Positions 1 to 6,690 of a DNA stretch of 13,404 bases are shown here, one piece after another (position 1 is the stretch's first letter; each line of letters starts with the position of its first letter). The notes under the pieces are model-generated. The model searched no databases, was not told the DNA's origin, and worked only from the letters and a program-made list of their open reading frames with translations. The stretch comes from Victivallales bacterium (GTDB lineage Bacteria > Verrucomicrobiota > Lentisphaeria > Oligosphaerales > Oligosphaeraceae). The position numbers were made by a program, and so were the translations under genes. The DNA lies in assembly GCA_017964325.1 (NCBI GenBank), contig JAGCSE010000187.1:1-13404 (forward strand), in the 5' to 3' direction.

Positions 1-1254
1 GAGGGCATCGTGCCTGTGCATCTGACGGAAACGGAATTTGTGCTAGGCGTATCGAATGATTTCCTCCGTGACTGGATGAGCAATCATTTTGTGGATGTCA
101 TTGGCGACAAGTTGTTTGAGACGGCGGGACTGCGCCGCCGCGTGACGTTTGAGAGCGGCCATGAGAAGCCACGCGAGACCGTTGTGGAGACGGTGGCGGA
201 GACTCCCGCGCCAGCGGAAACGGCGGAATCGCCCGCAAGCGACTTGAACAGCCGTTTCACTTTTGACCGCTTTGTGGTCGGTGATGGAAGCCAATATGCG
301 TACAGCGCGTGTCTTGCGGTTGCGGAGTCCCCTGGGACGGCGTTCAATCCGCTGTTGATCCACAGTTCCATCGGGCTGGGCAAGACGCATCTGCTGCAGG
401 CGATTTCCCACGATGTGCTGCGGCGCAATCCAAAAGCGAAAGTGGAATACCTGACGAGCGAGGAATTCTGCAATCAGTTTACGAAAGCACTTCAGCATAA
501 CAGTCTTCCAGAGTTTCGCGACCATTTTCGTGACATCAACGTGCTGTTGATTGACGACGTCCAGTTCTTCGGGACGAAGGCTGGCTTCCAGGAGGAGTTC
601 TTCCACACGTTCAATGCCATGTACACGAATCATCGCCAGATCGTCATGGCGTCGGATCGTCCTCCACAGGAAATCAATGGTCTTGAGAAGCGTCTGATTT
701 CGCGCTTTGAGTCGGGGCTTATGGCGGAGATACAGCCTCCGGATTTGGAGACTCGCATCGCCATCATCCGCAAGAAGCAGGAAGATCAGACGGTGAAACT
801 CAGTGAAGAGGTAATAAATTACCTTGCCGCGCACGTGAAGTCAAGCGTTCGGAGGCTTGAAGGGGCGGTTTTCAATTTGGTTTCGCACGCAAGCCTGACG
901 AAGCAGACGATTACGATTGAAGTGATGGAGCAGGTGTTGAGGAATCTCTTCCATGAAGAGGCGGATACGCAAGTGACGGTGGAGCATATCCAACACATTG
1001 TCGCGGAACACTTTGACATCCGTTTGGCGGACATGATGAGCAAACGCCGCCCCGCCAGCGTGGCCTGGCCGCGCCAAATTGCCATGTATTTCGCCAGAAA
1101 ACTGACGGATTTGTCCTTCCCTTGCATAGCGAATGAATTTGACAGGACACACGCCACCGTGCTTCATGCCGTCACGGCAGTCGAGCAGAAGATAGCCGAA
1201 AGCCAGAATTTCAAACGCGAGATGGCAGTGTTGGAACGCAAGCTGAAGAGCTGA
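1..1254 (+). CDS. dnaA: Chromosomal replication initiator DnaA, 5'-truncated by window edge
   Basis: AAA+ initiator that binds DnaA boxes and melts the origin. The frame is open from base 1, so the gene starts upstream; a GTG at 10 lies inside domain I and is not a credible start. Roughly 30 N-terminal residues are missing by comparison with E. coli DnaA. Numbering residues from the codon at 10: the rest of domain I is about 1-50, a Pro/Glu/Thr-rich linker 51-80, and the AAA+ domain about 81-320. The AAA+ domain has Walker A SSIGLGKT (119-126), Walker B LLIDD, sensor I region IVMASDRPPQE, box VII RLISRF and sensor II VRRLEGAV. Domain IV begins near 330 with SKRRPASVAWPRQ. Oddities: the first Walker A Gly is Ser, and the usual GRDHTTV signature is RTHATV (379-384), one residue shorter before the Arg. 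It could be the sole DnaA of a divergent lineage or a second paralogue. No dnaN, gyrB or DnaA-box cluster is in view. Confidence 0.93.
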   Translation, partial: EGIVPVHLTETEFVLGVSNDFLRDWMSNHFVDVIGDKLFETAGLRRRVTFESGHEKPRETVVETVAETPAPAETAESPASDLNSRFTFDRFVVGDGSQYAYSACLAVAESPGTAFNPLLIHSSIGLGKTHLLQAISHDVLRRNPKAKVEYLTSEEFCNQFTKALQHNSLPEFRDHFRDINVLLIDDVQFFGTKAGFQEEFFHTFNAMYTNHRQIVMASDRPPQEINGLEKRLISRFESGLMAEIQPPDLETRIAIIRKKQEDQTVKLSEEVINYLAAHVKSSVRRLEGAVFNLVSHASLTKQTITIEVMEQVLRNLFHEEADTQVTVEHIQHIVAEHFDIRLADMMSKRRPASVAWPRQIAMYFARKLTDLSFPCIANEFDRTHATVLHAVTAVEQKIAESQNFKREMAVLERKLKS

Positions 1255-1300
1255 CGTTTTTTTCAGCCAAGCCGATTGTCATTTCTGGAAAAATACACAG

Positions 1301-1343
1301 AATCCGTGAAAGTGGGATTGTTGAAATTTTACTTTCACGGATT
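1301..1343. repeat. Perfect 13-bp inverted repeat between dnaA and the oxidoreductase gene
   Basis: AATCCGTGAAAGT at 1301-1313 is exactly mirrored by ACTTTCACGGATT at 1331-1343, with a 17-base spacer. There is no T-run directly after the right arm (the first run of Ts is about 20 bases on), so a standard dnaA terminator is a poor fit. The right arm lies within the spacer of a possible promoter for the downstream gene, which makes an operator or an RNA hairpin at the transcript start at least as likely. Confidence 0.75.
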
Positions 1344-1349
1344 TATGTA
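1321..1349 (+). promoter_or_regulatory. Possible sigma70-type promoter for the oxidoreductase gene
   Basis: TTGAAA at 1321-1326 is followed after 17 bases by TATGTA at 1344-1349, a weak -10 match. The right arm of the 13-bp inverted repeat occupies the last 13 bases of the spacer, so a protein bound there would block polymerase. A TTGACT at 1355-1360 is an alternative -35 but has no good -10 at the right distance. Confidence 0.25.
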
Positions 1350-1396
1350 TTACATTGACTTGTTTTTTATCATCCAACGTCATATAGGAGAAACAG

Positions 1397-2434
1397 ATGA
1401 AAGAACTACATGTCGGTATTGTCGGTCTTGGCTGGGTTGCGGAAGCCCATTTGATTGCATTCAATCAGACGAACGGTGCGAAAGTGACGGCGGTCTGCAG
1501 TTCGCGAAATCCCTCGCCGGCGGAAGTCGAAAAGCGCTATGGTGTTCCGCTGAAGGTATATGCGAAGCTGGAAGATATGTTGGCGGATCCTGATATCGAT
1601 ATCGTTTCCATCTGCACGGCGAATCCGCTTCATCCACAGCAGACAATTGACGCCGTGAATGCGGGCAAGCACGTCTATGTGGAAAAACCGATGGCGTTGT
1701 CGTACGAAGACACGAAGCGGATGCAGGCGGCGATCAAGCAGAGCGGCAAGAAGGTGTGCGTCGGCTTTGAATGCCGTTACAGTATGCAGGTCAAGCTGTT
1801 GAACTCCATCGTCGAGAAGGGCTTGATCGGCGATGTGACGTATGGCGAATCGGATTACTACCATGGCATCGGCCCATGGTATCGCCAGTTCTGCTGGAGC
1901 AACACGGCGGCGGGCGGTGGCAGCGCATTGTTGAGCGGTGGTTGCCACGCGATGGACGCCCTCATGTATCTGATGCGCGAACCCGTGCTGGAGGTCATGA
2001 GCTACTCCACAAAGAGCAAGGCCGACTGCTTCGCAAGCTACGAATTTGATCCATGCAGCGTGACAATTCTGAAATTCGCGAATGGAAAGGTCGGCAAATG
2101 CGCGGCTAGCATCGACTGCCTGCAACCGTATTATTTCCATTTCCAACTGGTCGGCAGCAAGGGAAGCATTCGTGACAACCAGTTGTATTCTATGGATTTG
2201 GACGGACTGGTCAAAGACCGTTGGACGACGATGCAGACCTCGACGCTTGATTCCGGCGAAGTACTCGATCATCCATATAACCCGCAGATGCAGGCATTTG
2301 TGGATGCAATCCATAACGACACGCCCGTCCCGCTGACGAGTTTTGACGATGCGTTCGAGACGCACAAGGTCATCTTCGCGGCGGACTTGTCCGCCAAGCT
2401 GGGCCGTCCAGTGAAGCTCTCCGAGCTGAATTGA
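1397..2434 (+). CDS. Gfo/Idh/MocA family NAD(P)-dependent oxidoreductase
   Basis: Cytosolic dinucleotide-dependent dehydrogenase of 345 residues, the usual length for the family. An N-terminal Rossmann fold carries GIVGLGWVAEAH (7-18), and the family signature VEKPMA has its conserved Lys at 97. The C-terminal alpha/beta substrate domain contains GGGSALLSGGCHAMD, with His184 and Asp187 in the position of the family's catalytic GxxHxxD segment. AGGAG at 1386-1390, six bases before the ATG, fixes the start. It stands alone between dnaA and a terminator. Members act on sugars, inositols, sugar acids or nucleotide sugars; the sequence does not say which. The neighbouring nagA hints at a sugar-derived substrate, but the two genes are convergent and separately transcribed. 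Confidence 0.93.
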   Translation: MKELHVGIVGLGWVAEAHLIAFNQTNGAKVTAVCSSRNPSPAEVEKRYGVPLKVYAKLEDMLADPDIDIVSICTANPLHPQQTIDAVNAGKHVYVEKPMALSYEDTKRMQAAIKQSGKKVCVGFECRYSMQVKLLNSIVEKGLIGDVTYGESDYYHGIGPWYRQFCWSNTAAGGGSALLSGGCHAMDALMYLMREPVLEVMSYSTKSKADCFASYEFDPCSVTILKFANGKVGKCAASIDCLQPYYFHFQLVGSKGSIRDNQLYSMDLDGLVKDRWTTMQTSTLDSGEVLDHPYNPQMQAFVDAIHNDTPVPLTSFDDAFETHKVIFAADLSAKLGRPVKLSELN

Positions 2435-2443
2435 TATTGGGAT

Positions 2444-2492
2444 AAAAAAACACCGTCGCCGAATTTTGCTTTTCGGTGACGGTGTTTTTTTT
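2444..2492. terminator. Bidirectional rho-independent terminator between convergent genes
   Basis: A 13-bp stem (2451-2463 pairing with 2472-2484, one G-T wobble) has an 8-base loop, seven As on its left and eight Ts on its right. It can therefore stop transcription from both the oxidoreductase gene (+) and nagA (-). It starts 9 bases after the oxidoreductase stop and ends 19 bases before the nagA stop. Confidence 0.93.
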
Positions 2493-2511
2493 ATAACGTA
2501 TAGGCGCAGAG

Positions 2512-3660
2512 TTATTTGAACTTGCAGACTCCATCGAGATAGACTTGGTTGACGGCGAATTCGTCATCAAGGACGGTCAAGTCGGCGATGAAGCCTTCTT
2601 CGATCTTGCCTAAGTTCTTGATGCCGAGGTTGCAGGCCTGATTGTAGGATGTGGCTTTGACGAGTTGGCAGAGCGGCTTGCCCGTGACTTCTGCAACGTT
2701 CTTGAAGGCGGTGTTGAACTGGAGGGTGGAACCAGCGAGAGCGCCGTTGGAGGCGAGACGCGCGGCACCGTCGGAGACGACGACGGCAAGACCGCCGAGC
2801 TGGTAGTTGCCGTCGGGCAGGCCCGTGGCTTCCATGGCGTCGGTGATGAGGAGGATTTTGTCGATGGGTTTGACCTTGAATGCGAGGGCGATCATGTCGG
2901 GACAGAGGTGGATTTTGTCGCAGATCATTTCGATGTAAGTATTGTCGTCATAGAGACCTGCGCCGACGAGACCGATTTCGCGGTGGTGTAGTTTCGTCAT
3001 CTGGTTGCAGAAATGGGTCAGGCGGCAGAGGCCTTTGGCCTGGCCGAGCTTGTATTGGGCCATGGTGGCGTTGGTGTGGCCGCAGGACGGGACAATACCA
3101 GCCTTCACGAGTTTCGCGGTGAAGGGGACGGCACCTTCCGTTTCGATGGCGTAAGTGACGATGGAGACCTTGGAAATGGCGTTGAGGCGTTTGATTTCCT
3201 CAAAGTCTGGCTTGCGAAGGTAGGCGGGATTCTGGGCGCCGATGCAGTCAGGATTGATGTAGGGGCCTTCCAGATGCGTACCGATGACTTTGGCGCCGGT
3301 GGGCTTTTTGCGATAGGCTTCGATGTACTTGAGGGAGGCGGTCAGTTTGTCTTCTGGCAACGTGAGCGTCGTGGGGCAGAAGGAGGTCACGCCTTCCTTG
3401 ATCTTGGCCTCGGCGATGACTTTGACGGCTTCCTTCTTGGGAGAGGTGGATTCATAGCCCATGCCGCCGTGGATATGGAGGTCAATGAAGCCCGGAACAA
3501 GCATTTTACCTTTGATATCGACGACTTTGTCGGCTTTCGGGAGTGGGTATCCCGCATCGATGACCTGTTTGATGACGCCGTCTTCGACGTAAACCGCCGC
3601 GTTGAATTTTTCGACGTCAGGGGAAATCACGTGTGCATTCTTGATGAGAAGACTTGACAT
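2512..3660 (-). CDS. nagA: N-acetylglucosamine-6-phosphate deacetylase
   Basis: Cytosolic amidohydrolase converting GlcNAc-6-phosphate to glucosamine-6-phosphate plus acetate (EC 3.5.1.25), used in GlcNAc catabolism and wall-sugar recycling. The protein has 382 residues, normal for NagA. An N-terminal beta-sandwich segment leads into the TIM barrel at PGFIDLHIHGG, with His62 and His64 as the HxH motif. THLEGPYINP carries metal-ligand Glu131, CGHTNAT His195, THFCNQM His216 and LLITDAM catalytic Asp274. The start is ATG at 3660, with AAGGAAC just upstream on the minus strand. The frame continues upstream to a Met at 3714, but those 18 residues have no family counterpart and would begin within a few bases of the predicted transcript start. 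It is divergent from the MFS gene, so a shared amino-sugar role is plausible. Confidence 0.93.
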   Translation of the reverse strand: MSSLLIKNAHVISPDVEKFNAAVYVEDGVIKQVIDAGYPLPKADKVVDIKGKMLVPGFIDLHIHGGMGYESTSPKKEAVKVIAEAKIKEGVTSFCPTTLTLPEDKLTASLKYIEAYRKKPTGAKVIGTHLEGPYINPDCIGAQNPAYLRKPDFEEIKRLNAISKVSIVTYAIETEGAVPFTAKLVKAGIVPSCGHTNATMAQYKLGQAKGLCRLTHFCNQMTKLHHREIGLVGAGLYDDNTYIEMICDKIHLCPDMIALAFKVKPIDKILLITDAMEATGLPDGNYQLGGLAVVVSDGAARLASNGALAGSTLQFNTAFKNVAEVTGKPLCQLVKATSYNQACNLGIKNLGKIEEGFIADLTVLDDEFAVNQVYLDGVCKFK

Positions 3661-3701
3661 TTTGTTCCTTTTTCGATTTGCCGATTGTGTTTTTGAAGGA
3701 T

Positions 3702-3729
3702 TTGAAAATGACATCTATTCGACTATAAT
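3702..3729 (+). promoter_or_regulatory. Sigma70-type promoter for the MFS gene
   Basis: TTGAAA (3702-3707), 16-base spacer, perfect TATAAT (3724-3729). The start of transcription would fall near 3736, giving a leader of about 100 bases before the ATG at 3838. Its -10 overlaps the -10 of the opposing nagA promoter. Confidence 0.6.
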
Positions 3730-3749
3730 CAAAAAATCGGATAAATCAA
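3722..3749 (-). promoter_or_regulatory. Sigma70-type promoter for nagA, overlapping the MFS promoter
   Basis: On the minus strand TTGATT (3744-3749) and TATAGT (3722-3727) are 16 bases apart. Transcription would start near 3715, about 55 bases before the nagA ATG. Four of its six -10 bases are shared with the TATAAT of the plus-strand promoter, so the two cannot be occupied at once. Confidence 0.5.
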
Positions 3750-3837
3750 CTTTCTGTAGATTAAAAGGCGTGTCTTTCCATATTATATTAATGTTTTGCA
3801 GGGGAAAGGGCGTTGTTTTGTCAGACAGGAATGTTCC

Positions 3838-5106
3838 ATGCGCAGGAAAATGGTGTTTCGCTTCGGCGTTTTTTTGATGTTCTTCACAAGCATGAGCAAG
3901 GTGCTGGTGCCAGGAGCGGTGTTCGACCCGTTGCAGCATGAACTGTCGCTGACGGCGGTCGATTTGGCTAGTCTTGGTGCGTATTATATGTGTGCATACG
4001 CCTTCTCGCAACTGTCGGTGGGAATGTTGACGGATCGTCTGGGCGGCGTTCGCGTGCTGTTGTTGGGCGGCGTATCATTTTCCATTGGAATGGTGGCCTT
4101 TCCGTTGTCATCTCATCTGTGGATTCTGCGGGTGTGCAGATTATTGGCAGGCTTTGGAGCGGGCATTGTGTTTTTGGGAGTGGCCAAGCTTGTCGCAGAT
4201 TTGTACAAGGAACGTTTTTCGTATGTGCTTGGTTTTACGCTTTGTCTGAGCTTTTTCGGTCCAACCACGGGGACTTCCGCGATGGTGTGGCTCGTCAGTT
4301 GGCTAGGTTGGCGATGGGCCTTGATGGTTCCATCGCTGCTTTCTGCTGCGGCGACGTTGGGAATCATTTTCTTTTCCCGCGGGACGATGGAGAAAATCGA
4401 AGAAGGTGAACCGTTGTGGCGGCCAGTGTTGCAGGTCATGGGTAATTCCAAAATGGTTCGCATCTGCCTGTCCAGTTCGATTGTCTTCGGTGCGTATTAT
4501 GCGCTGCTGACGTTGATGGGACGGAAATGCCTGGAAGATGTCGGTGGTTTCAGCGTTTCGACGGCATCTTTGCTTATCACGATGCTGACGATTGTCGTGG
4601 CTGCGGGAAATTTGGTCGCTGGACCGCTATGCAAGGTAATGAAAGGGCGTTACGGTTTGTTGATGACGATGTTTTCCGCCTTGAGCCTGGGGGGCGTCGT
4701 TGTCGGTTGGCTTGCATTGACGCATGGATGGCATGGGGGGATTTTGGTGGTGTCATACGTCATGATTGCAATTCCTGCGGGATTTTTCTGTGTGTATAGC
4801 ACGATGGGGAAGGAAATCAGCCCGCCGAAATATGTGGCTTTGGCGGTGGCGTTGGTGAATTTCTGGGCATTTGTCACAATTGCGTTGGTCGGCGACTGGG
4901 CGGGACGTGTCATGCGTGGCTATGAGGCTGTCGCGCAGAAAGTTGGAGACGTGTTGATTTATCCGATTGACGCTTATTGCGGTGTGTTCATTGTGTTTTT
5001 GGCAACGGCCGCCGTGGGACTGATCAGTGCCGTCACGCTTGTGGCTTCGGACAAGGGACAAGGCACCACAGATAACATGGAGCGGCCGCTGGCCGCAGTC
5101 AAATAA
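3838..5106 (+). CDS. Major facilitator superfamily transporter, C-terminal tail encoded by a dispersed repeat
   Basis: Inner-membrane secondary transporter of 422 residues with hydrophobic segments consistent with 12 helices. Loop 2-3 carries MFS motif A as GMLTDRLGGVRV (62-73). A hydrophilic central loop (around 171-190, RGTMEKIEEGEPLW) separates the two six-helix halves. The chosen ATG has AGGA at 3827-3830, seven bases upstream; a TTG at 3796 in the same frame is less likely because it adds a charged tail with no clear ribosome site. The substrate cannot be read from sequence; divergence from nagA suggests a sugar or amino sugar. The last 12 codons (TDNMERPLAAVK) lie inside repeat copy A, so the native end was probably replaced when the repeat arrived. 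Confidence 0.88.
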   Translation: MRRKMVFRFGVFLMFFTSMSKVLVPGAVFDPLQHELSLTAVDLASLGAYYMCAYAFSQLSVGMLTDRLGGVRVLLLGGVSFSIGMVAFPLSSHLWILRVCRLLAGFGAGIVFLGVAKLVADLYKERFSYVLGFTLCLSFFGPTTGTSAMVWLVSWLGWRWALMVPSLLSAAATLGIIFFSRGTMEKIEEGEPLWRPVLQVMGNSKMVRICLSSSIVFGAYYALLTLMGRKCLEDVGGFSVSTASLLITMLTIVVAAGNLVAGPLCKVMKGRYGLLMTMFSALSLGGVVVGWLALTHGWHGGILVVSYVMIAIPAGFFCVYSTMGKEISPPKYVALAVALVNFWAFVTIALVGDWAGRVMRGYEAVAQKVGDVLIYPIDAYCGVFIVFLATAAVGLISAVTLVASDKGQGTTDNMERPLAAVK

Positions 5107-5324
5107 TCATCACGCAATCTCTTCCTCTTATGTCTTTATCGTCTTATCTCTTTTGCTTGATGGCAATGCCATTGCGCCTTCCTACTGTGGGGGACGTGAG
5201 ACATGAGACATGAGACGTGAGACGAGCGGAGACGAGAAACGATTAGGCAGCAGGAAAATCTTTGTGAAAAAACAAGAAAATGAACGATAGTAATACAGAA
5301 TAAACGGATTGCCTTGTCGCCGCC
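5067..5324. repeat. Dispersed noncoding repeat, copy A
   Basis: This segment matches 8019-8275 in the same orientation along its whole length. Landmarks in order: CACAGATAACATGGAGCGGCCGC at its left end (one base split here as CACAGATAAC then ATGGAGCGGCCGC), AATAATCAT, GCAATCT, a C/T-rich arm, the palindrome ATGGCAATGCCAT (5160-5172), CATTGCGCCTT, four 7-base units RTGAGAC (5196-5223), AGGAAAATC, and AACAAGAAAATGAACGATAG ending at ATTGCCT. The first 40 bases overlap the end of the MFS gene. Compared with copy B it has an extra TGGCCGC after the NotI-like site and 8 extra bases before ATTGCCT. There is no coding potential beyond the MFS tail and no transposase, so it could be a non-autonomous element, a processed structural RNA, or an old duplicated spacer. 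Confidence 0.85.
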
Positions 5325-5331
5325 AGTGGAG

Positions 5332-5359
5332 TTTGCGCGTTGCGCAATTTTCGCGCAAA
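5332..5359. repeat. Nested palindrome after repeat copy A
   Basis: TTTGCGCG (5332-5339) and CGCGCAAA (5352-5359) are perfect inverted arms. They enclose a second palindrome, TTGCGCAA (5340-5347). No T-run follows on either strand, so it is not an obvious terminator. It lies between the repeat and the terminator of the Pro/Gly-rich gene. Confidence 0.6.
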
Positions 5360-5385
5360 GGAAAAAGAATGACAATAGTATAGAA

Positions 5386-5420
5386 AAAGGGGCTGTTGTT
5401 TTTGCAACAGTCCCTTTCTT
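5386..5420. terminator. Rho-independent terminator of the zinc-ribbon Pro/Gly-rich gene
   Basis: A 13-bp stem (5386-5398 with 5405-5417, one G-T wobble) closes a 6-base loop. On the minus strand it is followed by a run of Ts and sits 30 bases after the stop of the gene at 5448-6395. On the plus strand TTTCTTTT follows, so it may also catch read-through from the MFS side. Confidence 0.85.
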
Positions 5421-5447
5421 TTGGAATTTCAATTGGTAACTAATTTA

Positions 5448-6395
5448 TTAGTATTCAAGTAGTTGTTGCCAGACGTGGTACTGTGCGCCGCAGTAGCCGA
5501 CGTTCGGGACGGCGTTGGAGTTGATGGTGACGCCGCAGGTCGCGCAGCGGAAGGCGTAGTCACCATAGTAACCGAGAATCTGGTAGGAATGGTACTGTCC
5601 AGGCATGCTCGGGCAGAGCGCGTTCGCTGGCACGACAGGGGAGTAGTGCACGAGATGGCAGAAGCGGCATTCGTAGATGACATAATCCTTGATTTCATAG
5701 ACCTGCCCGCTGGGGAGATAGTCGAACCACAGGAAACTGAATCTGGATTTCGGATGTCTGTGCGGGAACGTACGGTAGCCACGTGGGCGCGGTGGAGCGG
5801 GTGCCAGGAAGAAATCCTTTATGCCGCCTGGACGGGGGCCAGGGCCTGGATGTCCAACGCCTGGATGGGGGCCAGGGCCTGGATGTCCAACGCCTGGATG
5901 GGGGCCAGGGCCTGGATGTCCAACGCCTGGGTGGGGGCCATTATGGTCTGGATGTCCAACGCCTGGGTGGGGGCCAGGGCCTGGATGCGCTCCTGGACCG
6001 GGCTTCAACGTGCCAGGAGCGGGGCCTTGCGGTGTGACGACTCCCGGTTTAGGGGCGGCTGGACCAGTCTTGGGCGGTTGAGGCTTGACGGCTGGACCAG
6101 GTTGCGGCGATGGGCGGGTTGGACCGGCAGCGGGGCCGCCATTGCCTGGTCTTCCGCCAGGGCCGCCATTGCCTGGTCTTCCGCCAGGGCCGCCATTACC
6201 TGGTTTTCCGCCAGGAGCTACAAACCGTTGCTGTTCTGCGGGACGGGCCGCTGGGGCGGGCTGGGCAGGTTTGGAGCCTTGACCGGGGCCGAGTTCCCAA
6301 GGCGACTGATGCCTGGAACGTGGTTGTGCGGTCAAATTGCCTCCGATGAGGAAGGCAGTGGCGATTGCCAGTGTGATGATTGTGTGTTTTTTCAT
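5448..6395 (-). CDS. Exported Pro/Gly/His-rich protein with duplicated Cys3His zinc-ribbon-like C-terminus
   Basis: I do not recognise a named family. The 315-residue product starts at ATG 6395, with a strong AAGGAGG six bases upstream; the frame extends 16 codons further with no ribosome site. Residues 1-23 form a signal peptide (MKK, hydrophobic core, cleavage near LTA-Q). Residues 24-200 are low complexity: three GNGGPGGRP-type 9-mers at about 66-89, then several HPGVGHPGPGP 11-mers at about 137-200, rich in His. Residues 201-235 are basic/aromatic. The end holds two copies of one module: C243-x2-C246, C261, YH269 and C284-x2-C287, C302, YH307, each ending in the same C-x(n)-Q-Y-H. This looks like two Cys3His metal sites. 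It is the largest of three neighbouring genes with matching signal peptides. A role in the envelope or metal binding is inference only. Confidence 0.85.
   Translation of the reverse strand: MKKHTIITLAIATAFLIGGNLTAQPRSRHQSPWELGPGQGSKPAQPAPAARPAEQQRFVAPGGKPGNGGPGGRPGNGGPGGRPGNGGPAAGPTRPSPQPGPAVKPQPPKTGPAAPKPGVVTPQGPAPGTLKPGPGAHPGPGPHPGVGHPDHNGPHPGVGHPGPGPHPGVGHPGPGPHPGVGHPGPGPRPGGIKDFFLAPAPPRPRGYRTFPHRHPKSRFSFLWFDYLPSGQVYEIKDYVIYECRFCHLVHYSPVVPANALCPSMPGQYHSYQILGYYGDYAFRCATCGVTINSNAVPNVGYCGAQYHVWQQLLEY
5834..5994. repeat. In-frame 33-bp tandem repeat
   Basis: Units beginning GGGGGCC repeat at 5834, 5867, 5900, 5933 and 5969. The first three are nearly identical 33-mers, the fourth is 36 bases and diverged, the last is partial. 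They encode the HPGVGHPGPGP 11-mers of the Pro/Gly-rich protein. Near-identity at the DNA level, including third positions, points to recent slippage or recombination. Confidence 0.9.
6133..6213. repeat. In-frame 27-bp tandem repeat
   Basis: Three consecutive 27-base units starting at 6133, 6160 and 6187. The first two are identical and the third differs at a few bases. They encode GNGGPGGRP-type 9-mers of the same protein. Confidence 0.9.
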
Positions 6396-6446
6396 CTTCA
6401 ACCTCCTTGTTTTTGGGGTGGGATCATGTTCTTCAAGTTTCATTTA

Positions 6447-6475
6447 CTAATATGAATCAGTTTTGGATTTTTCCA
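6447..6475 (-). promoter_or_regulatory. Possible promoter of the zinc-ribbon Pro/Gly-rich gene
   Basis: On the minus strand TGGAAA (6470-6475) and TATTAG (6447-6452) are 17 bases apart, each matching consensus at four of six positions. The leader to the ATG would be about 45 bases. Confidence 0.3.
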
Positions 6476-6479
6476 CTAA

Positions 6480-6690
6480 AAAACAGAAAAAAAGTCAAAA
6501 AAATGAGTTCGATGTTGAAAATTGTCGAAAATGAAGGTTATTCAGCATTTTGTATTTGCATTCGTTTTGTTTTTTAGCTTTAAGTTGTTTTGCACTTTAT
6601 AGACACAATTCTCAAAAGTCCCATGGCAATTTTGCCATTTGGCGCAAACGTTCCTGCCACTACTATGCGGTTCTATGTGTATTTTTATTG
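6480..6690. other. AT-rich spacer without a convincing gene
   Basis: No open frame here has a ribosome site or recognisable product. It contains one palindrome, ATGGCAA-TT-TTGCCAT (6623-6638), followed by TTGGCGCAAA. This loosely recalls the ATGGCAATGCCAT-TGCGC core of the dispersed repeat, but the flanks do not match. Confidence 0.5.

Noticed and set aside
1255..1396. Possible replication origin next to dnaA
   Set aside because: No TTATCCACA-like boxes, no cluster of repeats and no AT-rich unwinding region beyond ordinary spacer. The altered DNA-binding residues mean unusual boxes cannot be fully excluded.
3013..3657. Long plus-strand open frame (214 codons) antisense to nagA
   Set aside because: It lies wholly within nagA, whose metal ligands and motifs are all intact, and its product is Gly/Asp/Phe-rich shadow sequence.
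5834..6213. CRISPR-like array from the regular 33- and 27-base repeats
   Set aside because: Repeats are contiguous with no spacers, lie in frame in a coding sequence, and there are no cas genes.
5463..6455. 330-codon plus-strand frame antisense to the zinc-ribbon Pro/Gly-rich gene
   Set aside because: The minus strand has a strong ribosome site, signal peptide, ordered Cys motifs and a terminator in the right place; the plus frame is a shadow of the repeats.
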